Source: JBMYQA01 sp049600855 (GTDB lineage Bacteria > Bacteroidota > Bacteroidia > Cytophagales > Flammeovirgaceae). From it: a stretch of 12,180 nucleotides of DNA. The notes below the pieces were generated by a model. That model did no database searches and had not been told where the DNA came from. It saw nothing but the letters and a program-made list of their open reading frames with translations. Position 1 is the first letter of the stretch. Every line of letters starts with the position of its first letter. The DNA is taken from NCBI GenBank assembly GCA_049600855.1, contig JBMYQA010000179.1, positions 1-12,180 on the forward strand. Reading direction: 5' to 3'. Of the stretch, positions 7,406 to 12,180 are shown one piece after another. A program made the position numbers and the translations under genes.

Positions 7406-8899
7406 TTATTTCTTCTTGCGTAATCGGTTTAAGGCTGCTTTGGCTTTATTATCAATTCCTCCTTTATATTCATGCTCTTCAAACTCCATGGCTAAATTAA
7501 AATAATACATCGCGGATTTATTGTCACTGAACTGATCGCGGTAAATGTAGCCTAGCTGTAAAGCGGTATTTGCTCCAAAATAATAAGGAGAATCTTTTCG
7601 GGTTTGAGAAAGTGCTTGCTTGTATACTAATACTGCTTCGTACCACTGTTCTTTTTTATGCAGTAATCGAGCTTTACGATAGTAGTACTCTAACTGGTCG
7701 CGTTTTCGTGGCAGTTGTTCAGGATCAAGCTGATTTAATAACTTGGAAGCCTTTGCTAGTTCGCCTCCATCGGTAAATATCCGTGCTTGCGTGATGATGC
7801 GATTTGGCAATTCTTTCTGGGCAAACTTTTCTGCATATTCATCAGGTATAACCAAGTTTTTTCCCGCTGTTTTTACTTTTTCTAAGTACGAATAGGCTCT
7901 CGAATCTTCCAAAAACCAATAGGCAAGAAAAAGACGATAATAGCTTGATTTGATGTAACTTTCACCTTTATAGTTTTTAATAAATGCTTTTCCATGAGCA
8001 ATGGAAGCATAGTAATTTCCCATTTGTAAAGCTAATTCCGCTTTTACATATTCTAAAAAATGAAGCGCTACGTAATCATTTCCCGCAGGACAACGTTTTA
8101 GTAACTCGTAACCCGCTCTGGACTGTCCCGCATTTCGGGCAATAATTGCAGCTGAAATATGTAGCAGCAAATTATCAGGGTGCTCCTTAATCAGCTTTTG
8201 CATGTTTTCAAAGGCTTGTTTTGATTCGCCCAACACATAAGTTTGTAACCAGAAATAAGCCATTTTTGCCTCAAGTGCAAAGGGTGAATCACTGTCAATT
8301 AAAGACTGAATATCTGCTAAACCTTCTGGCACATCTCCTTTTAAACCGACTAAGCTGGTATATCGCCGGTGTTTAGCAGGTAAGGCACCAAGTAAAACTT
8401 TCGCTGCTCCTAAGGTTTTTCGATGCGGTAAAAAATCAGGGAAATTTTCTTCGTTTTTCTTCAACAATTTATATGCATTCAAGCCAGAGGTAATGGCAGC
8501 AAACTCTTTCCCAAACTTCAACTTCACCATTGCCCATTGCATTTTTATCTCTGCGCGCAAAAAGTTATAATAAGGCGAGTTTTTATCTAATTTATTGAGT
8601 TCTTTTAATCGCTGTTGCTCATTATCCGAAAGCTTGTCAAACAAGTCACGGTCTTCGCTAATCAGCAAACGAACCATATCTTCACAATTCTGGATATAGA
8701 TATTAATTCCATTATTGGCTGAGCGTTCTTGCGACTTCATAAGATGCAATTTTGCTGAATTTAACTTCAACTTTAGCATGTCATGATAGGCTTTAGTATT
8801 ATCATCATCAAAAACAAATAGTGCTGACTGTCCATTTGGATTTGCTGAGGTAGAAAAAACACTAAAAACAAATAAGATTGATAATAAGTACTGCTTCAC
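7406..8899 (-). CDS. Secreted TPR-repeat protein
   Basis: A 497-residue, mostly helical protein. Residues 1-19 look like a Sec signal peptide (basic MKQ, hydrophobic core, cut near TSA-N), without a lipobox Cys, so the product is probably periplasmic. TPR-like helix pairs are clearest in the C-terminal half, such as YYRKARLLHKKEQWYEAVLVY (406-426) and ALQLGYIYRDQFSDNKSAMY (446-465). The middle segment around LGALPAKHRRYTSLVGLKGD (170-189) recalls the Iml2/TPR39 family seen in some bacterial TPR proteins; this is a tentative likeness. No enzymatic motif is seen; a scaffold role is the family default. The start is GTG: no ATG occurs in frame before the upstream TAA, and the signal peptide begins exactly here. 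It precedes the M48 peptidase gene by 81 bp, but one product appears exported and the other cytosolic. Confidence 0.82.
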   Translation of the reverse strand: MKQYLLSILFVFSVFSTSANPNGQSALFVFDDDNTKAYHDMLKLKLNSAKLHLMKSQERSANNGINIYIQNCEDMVRLLISEDRDLFDKLSDNEQQRLKELNKLDKNSPYYNFLRAEIKMQWAMVKLKFGKEFAAITSGLNAYKLLKKNEENFPDFLPHRKTLGAAKVLLGALPAKHRRYTSLVGLKGDVPEGLADIQSLIDSDSPFALEAKMAYFWLQTYVLGESKQAFENMQKLIKEHPDNLLLHISAAIIARNAGQSRAGYELLKRCPAGNDYVALHFLEYVKAELALQMGNYYASIAHGKAFIKNYKGESYIKSSYYRLFLAYWFLEDSRAYSYLEKVKTAGKNLVIPDEYAEKFAQKELPNRIITQARIFTDGGELAKASKLLNQLDPEQLPRKRDQLEYYYRKARLLHKKEQWYEAVLVYKQALSQTRKDSPYYFGANTALQLGYIYRDQFSDNKSAMYYFNLAMEFEEHEYKGGIDNKAKAALNRLRKKK

Positions 8900-8936
8900 G
8901 AAATAAAGGTTTGTCCTGATTTAGTTACTCTTTAGG

Positions 8937-8965
8937 CAAAATCCGAGCCTAAATGCTTGTGCAAA
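8937..8965 (-). promoter_or_regulatory. Candidate promoter of the TPR gene
   Basis: On the minus strand TTTG (8962-8965) is followed after 17 bp by GGATTTTG (8937-8944), which keeps the TTTG half of TAnnTTTG but lacks the TA. It lies about 38 nt upstream of the GTG start. Confidence 0.28.
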
Positions 8966-9063
8966 GAACGGTAATTTCAATTAAATCGCCACTTGTCAAG
9001 CGAAAAGACTTGCGTTAAAATGTTAAGACGCATATTTGTTAAAAAGTCACTAATGCGATTTTG

Positions 9064-9097
9064 TTGATGTAGTGTGTGGATTCTTTTTTTAGATTTG
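9064..9097 (+). promoter_or_regulatory. Candidate promoter of the hydrolase gene
   Basis: TAGATTTG at 9090-9097 matches TAnnTTTG exactly. TTG at 9064-9066 lies 23 bp upstream, the long end of the usual range. Transcription from here would give a leader of about 80 nt that includes the hairpin at 9124-9156. A second, imperfect candidate is TTG (9010-9012) with CATATTTG (9031-9038), spaced by 18 bp. Confidence 0.4.
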
Positions 9098-9123
9098 CTC
9101 AGTTTAAGTGATTTCATACCTTG

Positions 9124-9156
9124 AGCTTGTTTAAAATGGGGAGTTTTAAACAAGCT
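9124..9156 (+). promoter_or_regulatory. Perfect 13-bp inverted repeat in the hydrolase leader
   Basis: AGCTTGTTTAAAA, a 7-nt loop TGGGGAG, then TTTTAAACAAGCT. All 13 pairs match, with a possible G-U pair closing the base. It ends 26 nt before the ATG. No T-run follows on either strand, so it is not a standard intrinsic terminator. It may be an operator or a leader-RNA hairpin. Confidence 0.75.
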
Positions 9157-9182
9157 TCGTATTAGAACCGAAACATCAACAC

Positions 9183-10775
9183 ATGAATCGTTCAATTATC
9201 TTCTTTTTTCTACTTCTTTCCATCACGGCTTGTAAAGAAGACCACACCAGTATAAAAGGAATTTGGGTAGGTACGGCCAATGTAGAACCTTTTCCAGAAT
9301 TCATTAAACTGAATTACGATAGCATTCCTCATATACGACTTTATTTTAATGAGGTCAGTCAAGAGACTATTATTGATTTTGACGGTAAAAATGCTAGTTT
9401 TTCGGTGGATGAGGGCATGTTAGGTTTGTATGAAGGTCAGTTAGACAACGATACGCTCAAAGGATCATTTTTGCTTGATCGGAAAAAGAACTACGATTGT
9501 AATCTGATTCGTGTATCACCCAACTCGCTGGGAGAAGTAAGTCAGCTGATTGGTTTTTACCATGTTGCACCTAATCGCGTTATTGAGGTACTTCCTTACC
9601 CCATTGATGCCGATTTAGTAGCCCTTCGCATTTTAGATCATATGACGGGCAAGCAGCGTGTAGCTTTTCCAATGGCTCCCAATCGCTATGTAGCTGGGCC
9701 AAGTATGCTCAACCCTTTCCCCCAAGAACTCTCATTCACCGTAGTTGGCTCTGACAACAACCAAGTACCTGGTATTGAATACCGAGATGGAAGCGAAAGC
9801 TATCGGGCAAAACGCATGGAAGACATTGCCAATTATGAAGACTTTAAGGTTAAAAATGGGGAAGTCGAGCTTTCGTGTACCATTACTTTTCCTTCAGGAG
9901 ATGGGCCATTTCCTTTAGTTGTTCATGTCCCTAGAGCTGGAGAAATTACCCAAGCAGATGCCTTTGATAATCACCTGCGCCTATTGCCGTGGAATAATGT
10001 AGCCGTGTTGCGCTATGACAAACGCGGCACAGGAGAGTCTACAGGGAATTTGGAAACGGCTGCTTTTGATGATCTCGCAAATGATTTGCTGGCAATCATC
10101 AAACATGCCAAACAAAACCCTAAAATTGTTAGCGATAAAATTGGGGTATCTGGTTTAGATTATGCCTCAAAAAGTATGTTCATTGCCGCAGCGAAAAGTA
10201 AGGAGATTAAATTTGTGATTAGTTTGGGTAGTTCTGCGTTAAACATGGAGGAAAGCGAGCTATTGGCTTGTGCGCAACGGATGGAAATGGATGGGTTTGA
10301 TGCTCAACAAGTTAATGAAGCATTAAACTACCAAAAAAGCATGTTTAAGTATTTCCGAGGAGAAATTGACAGCCTTGCTTTTCAAACCTTATCTGACGAA
10401 GCTAAACAACAGAAATGGAATACCTATGTTACTTTGTTCGATAACAAAAAATACATCAACCAATGGCGGATCAGGCATCACTACGATCCCATACCTTACC
10501 TCAAAAAAATTGAGGTGCCCTTATTGTTAGCTTATGGTGAAAACGATTTAATTGCTCCTCCAAAATACAACTTTCCTGTAATTAAGAAGGTATTTGAAAA
10601 TAGTAAAACTCCCCATAACCAGCTCATTGTATACCCCAACGCAAATCATCAATTTATTTTGGGCGAAACACGAGGCGATTTTCAATTCACAGAAATTAAA
10701 GGCTATGCGCCCGGTTTCTTTCAGAAAGTCCATTCTTGGATTTTAGAACGATTTGAATTAAAGAATACACTTTGA
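9183..10775 (+). CDS. Lipoprotein alpha/beta hydrolase with altered nucleophile elbow
   Basis: A 530-residue lipoprotein: hydrophobic N-terminus and lipobox ITAC with Cys17. The next residues, KED, fit the surface-export signal known in Bacteroidota lipoproteins, so the protein may face outward. Residues about 20-220 look beta-rich (e.g. GIWVGTANV); about 230-525 form an alpha/beta hydrolase of the esterase type often annotated as dienelactone hydrolase or BAAT-like, with RYDKRGTGES (277-286). The elbow expected as G-x-S-x-G reads GLDYA (324-328), so Asp326 takes the place of the nucleophile Ser. Asp455 in YGENDLIAPP and His489 in NANHQF are in the places of the other triad members. The oxyanion-side loop is also unusual, HVPRAGE (248-254) in place of a Gly-Ser-Gly type loop. 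The protein may be non-catalytic or use an Asp nucleophile. The fold call is good; activity is uncertain. Confidence 0.87.
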   Translation: MNRSIIFFFLLLSITACKEDHTSIKGIWVGTANVEPFPEFIKLNYDSIPHIRLYFNEVSQETIIDFDGKNASFSVDEGMLGLYEGQLDNDTLKGSFLLDRKKNYDCNLIRVSPNSLGEVSQLIGFYHVAPNRVIEVLPYPIDADLVALRILDHMTGKQRVAFPMAPNRYVAGPSMLNPFPQELSFTVVGSDNNQVPGIEYRDGSESYRAKRMEDIANYEDFKVKNGEVELSCTITFPSGDGPFPLVVHVPRAGEITQADAFDNHLRLLPWNNVAVLRYDKRGTGESTGNLETAAFDDLANDLLAIIKHAKQNPKIVSDKIGVSGLDYASKSMFIAAAKSKEIKFVISLGSSALNMEESELLACAQRMEMDGFDAQQVNEALNYQKSMFKYFRGEIDSLAFQTLSDEAKQQKWNTYVTLFDNKKYINQWRIRHHYDPIPYLKKIEVPLLLAYGENDLIAPPKYNFPVIKKVFENSKTPHNQLIVYPNANHQFILGETRGDFQFTEIKGYAPGFFQKVHSWILERFELKNTL

Positions 10776-10807
10776 TATACCATCTTTCTAGTTATTTCCT
10801 ATTTTTG
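10772..10807 (+). promoter_or_regulatory. Candidate promoter of the symporter gene
   Basis: TATTTTTG at 10800-10807 is an exact TAnnTTTG match. The nearest TTG (10772-10774) overlaps the hydrolase stop codon and lies 25 bp upstream, a little beyond the usual spacing. Use of this site would give a leader of about 150 nt carrying both hairpins at 10880-10936. Confidence 0.3.
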
Positions 10808-10879
10808 GCATTGCCTGTATCTGAATCCTGTTCATAGAAGTTATGTATGCATCATTTCTGTGGTCAATATAGGATTTGT

Positions 10880-10909
10880 GTGATTTACAAGTGGTTGATT
10901 ATAAATCAC
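10880..10909 (+). promoter_or_regulatory. First leader hairpin upstream of the symporter
   Basis: GTGATTTA and TAAATCAC form a perfect 8-bp stem around a 14-nt loop. It is AT-rich, with no T-run after it. It lies between the hydrolase stop and the symporter start, so it could act on the symporter leader or protect the hydrolase mRNA end. Confidence 0.45.
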
Positions 10910-10913
10910 TTAT

Positions 10914-10936
10914 AGGAGTTTACTAAAATAACTCCT
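10914..10936 (+). promoter_or_regulatory. Second leader hairpin upstream of the symporter
   Basis: AGGAGTT and AACTCCT form a perfect 7-bp stem around a 9-nt loop, 4 nt after the first hairpin. The left arm is Shine-Dalgarno-like but lies about 45 nt from the symporter ATG, too far to act directly. No T-run follows. Confidence 0.45.
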
Positions 10937-10964
10937 CAATAACTATGAACCTATTCGTTAAACT

Positions 10965-12180
10965 ATGGATACTTCTTTAGTCAGTATTGTAATTGTATCT
11001 TACTTTGCCTTAGTATTTCTTATCACTTACTTCACTGCAAGAGGGGCGACTAGCGAAACCTTCTTTACAGGAGAACGACAATCGCCTTGGTATATCGTTG
11101 CTTTTGGAATGATAGGCGCATCATTATCTGGAGTAACCTTTATTTCTGTACCAGGAGCTGTACATGCCGACTCCTTCTCCTACATGCAAATGGTACTGGG
11201 TTTCTTTGTAGGATACCTCATCATTGCCAACATACTACTCCCGTTATACTATCGCTTAAACCTCATTTCCATTTATCAATACCTAGATGAACGATTTGGT
11301 TTTTGGTCTTACAAAACAGGGGCTTTCTTTTTCCTGTTATCGCGTACCATTGGCGCTTCCTTTCGACTCTATTTAGTCGCGCTTTGTTTGCAAGTGTTCT
11401 TGTTTGATAAATTAGACATCAGCTTTCATTACACGGTATTTATCACCATTGCACTCATTTGGTTGTATACCTTTCGGGGAGGAATTAAAACCATTGTCTG
11501 GACGGATACGCTTCAAACAGGCTTTATGTTAGCTGCTGTGGGAATGACGATTTACATCATTGCTAAGGAACTTTCTTTAACTCCCAGTGCTGTGGTGGAA
11601 ACCGTAGCAGCGAGCGATTTTTCACAGGTATTTTTCTTTGATGGCTCAAAGCTCAATTTTTTCAAGCAGTTTTTTGCAGGCGTTTTCATTGCAGTGACCA
11701 TGACGGGGCTTGATCAAGATATGATGCAAAAAAACTTGACCTGCCGAAATATTGGCGAGGCAAAAAAGAACATGCTTTGGTTTAGCATCGTACTGATCTT
11801 TGTCAATATCGTCTTTCTTGCACTAGGAGCCTTACTCTATATTTATGCCCAATCGAAAGGAATTGATTTGCCGCTCAAAGAATCAGGAGCTATAAAAGGC
11901 GATCACGTGTACCCACTTTTAGCTAATGAATATTTAGGCACAACTGCTGGTATCGTGTTCTTATTTGGCATTGTGGCTGCCGCGTATTCCAGTGCCGATT
12001 CAGCATTAACGGCCTTAACGACCTCTTTCTGTATTGATTTTCTGGATTTCAACAAAAGTGGAACTGGTGAAGCCAAAAAACGCATGAGAAGAATTCAGGT
12101 ACACTTAATGTTTTCGGTCATTCTATTTTTAGTCATTGTCATCTTCAACATTTTAAAAGATGAAAGTGTACTTGCTGCTG
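10965..12180 (+). CDS. Sodium:solute symporter (SSS family), partial
   Basis: An open frame of 405 codons that runs off the window edge, so the C-terminus is missing; family members often have about 480-580 residues or more. It belongs to the sodium:solute symporter family (inner-membrane cotransport of a solute with Na+). Visible marks are a first helix (about 5-23), FFTGERQSPW (33-42), GASLSGVTFISVPG (51-64), the TFRGGIKTIVWTDTLQ segment, TGLDQDMMQ (247-255), and YSSADSALTAL (341-351), where the paired Ser residues match the region of the Na+ site in helix 8 of well-studied members. The substrate (sugar, proline, pantothenate, sialic acid and others) cannot be deduced. The ATG at 10965 places the first helix right at the N-terminus. 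The gene follows the hydrolase by 189 bp, with its own possible promoter and two hairpins in the leader. Confidence 0.93.
   Translation, partial: MDTSLVSIVIVSYFALVFLITYFTARGATSETFFTGERQSPWYIVAFGMIGASLSGVTFISVPGAVHADSFSYMQMVLGFFVGYLIIANILLPLYYRLNLISIYQYLDERFGFWSYKTGAFFFLLSRTIGASFRLYLVALCLQVFLFDKLDISFHYTVFITIALIWLYTFRGGIKTIVWTDTLQTGFMLAAVGMTIYIIAKELSLTPSAVVETVAASDFSQVFFFDGSKLNFFKQFFAGVFIAVTMTGLDQDMMQKNLTCRNIGEAKKNMLWFSIVLIFVNIVFLALGALLYIYAQSKGIDLPLKESGAIKGDHVYPLLANEYLGTTAGIVFLFGIVAAAYSSADSALTALTTSFCIDFLDFNKSGTGEAKKRMRRIQVHLMFSVILFLVIVIFNILKDESVLAA

Noticed and set aside
8977..9195. A 72-codon minus-strand reading frame in the divergent gap before the hydrolase
   Set aside because: It crosses the candidate hydrolase promoter, the 13-bp hairpin and the hydrolase start. 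Its Lys/Ser-rich translation matches nothing recognisable and shows no domain or signal.
11903..12085. Minus-strand reading frame inside the symporter gene
   Set aside because: It is a shadow of the symporter coding frame, which has clear family motifs across the same bases.

Overview
The window looks like chromosomal DNA from a member of the Bacteroidota, perhaps a marine or environmental Flavobacteriales or Cytophagales lineage. This is inferred from moderate-to-low GC, a menaquinone gene (menD), a DUF1800/DUF1501 gene pair, a lipoprotein whose N-terminus fits a Bacteroidota surface-export signal, and several matches to the Bacteroidota promoter box TAnnTTTG. No database search was possible, so genus-level placement is not attempted. 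I see no rRNA, tRNA, CRISPR array, insertion sequence or phage gene.

Layout, left to right. Positions 1-158 hold no gene; they lie downstream of menD. menD (159-1859, minus) makes SEPHCHC for menaquinone. A 270-bp divergent gap separates it from a plus-strand pair: a DUF1800 protein (2130-3707) and a Tat-exported DUF1501 protein (3753-4988). Meeting this pair head-on is a small four-helix membrane protein (4996-5349, minus). Across a divergent gap rich in TGAC/GTCA half-sites comes a GNAT acetyltransferase (5520-6050, plus). Its stop codon overlaps that of an M48-type zinc peptidase with a C-terminal TerB-like domain (6047-7324, minus). A secreted TPR protein (7406-8899, minus) lies just upstream of the peptidase and may share its transcript. 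After a 282-bp divergent gap with a perfect 13-bp hairpin comes a lipoprotein alpha/beta hydrolase (9183-10775, plus). The window ends inside a sodium:solute symporter (10965 to the edge, plus), preceded by two adjacent hairpins.

The genes are mostly single units or pairs on alternating strands, and no single pathway ties the window together. The most distinctive points are: (1) a hydrolase whose nucleophile elbow carries Asp where Ser is expected, while the acid Asp and His are kept; (2) the M48-TerB fusion, which has no signal peptide or membrane segment; (3) the DUF1800/DUF1501 pair, in which only DUF1501 has an export signal; and (4) structured leaders ahead of the hydrolase and the symporter. 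I found no convincing evidence of a wholly new multi-gene system.
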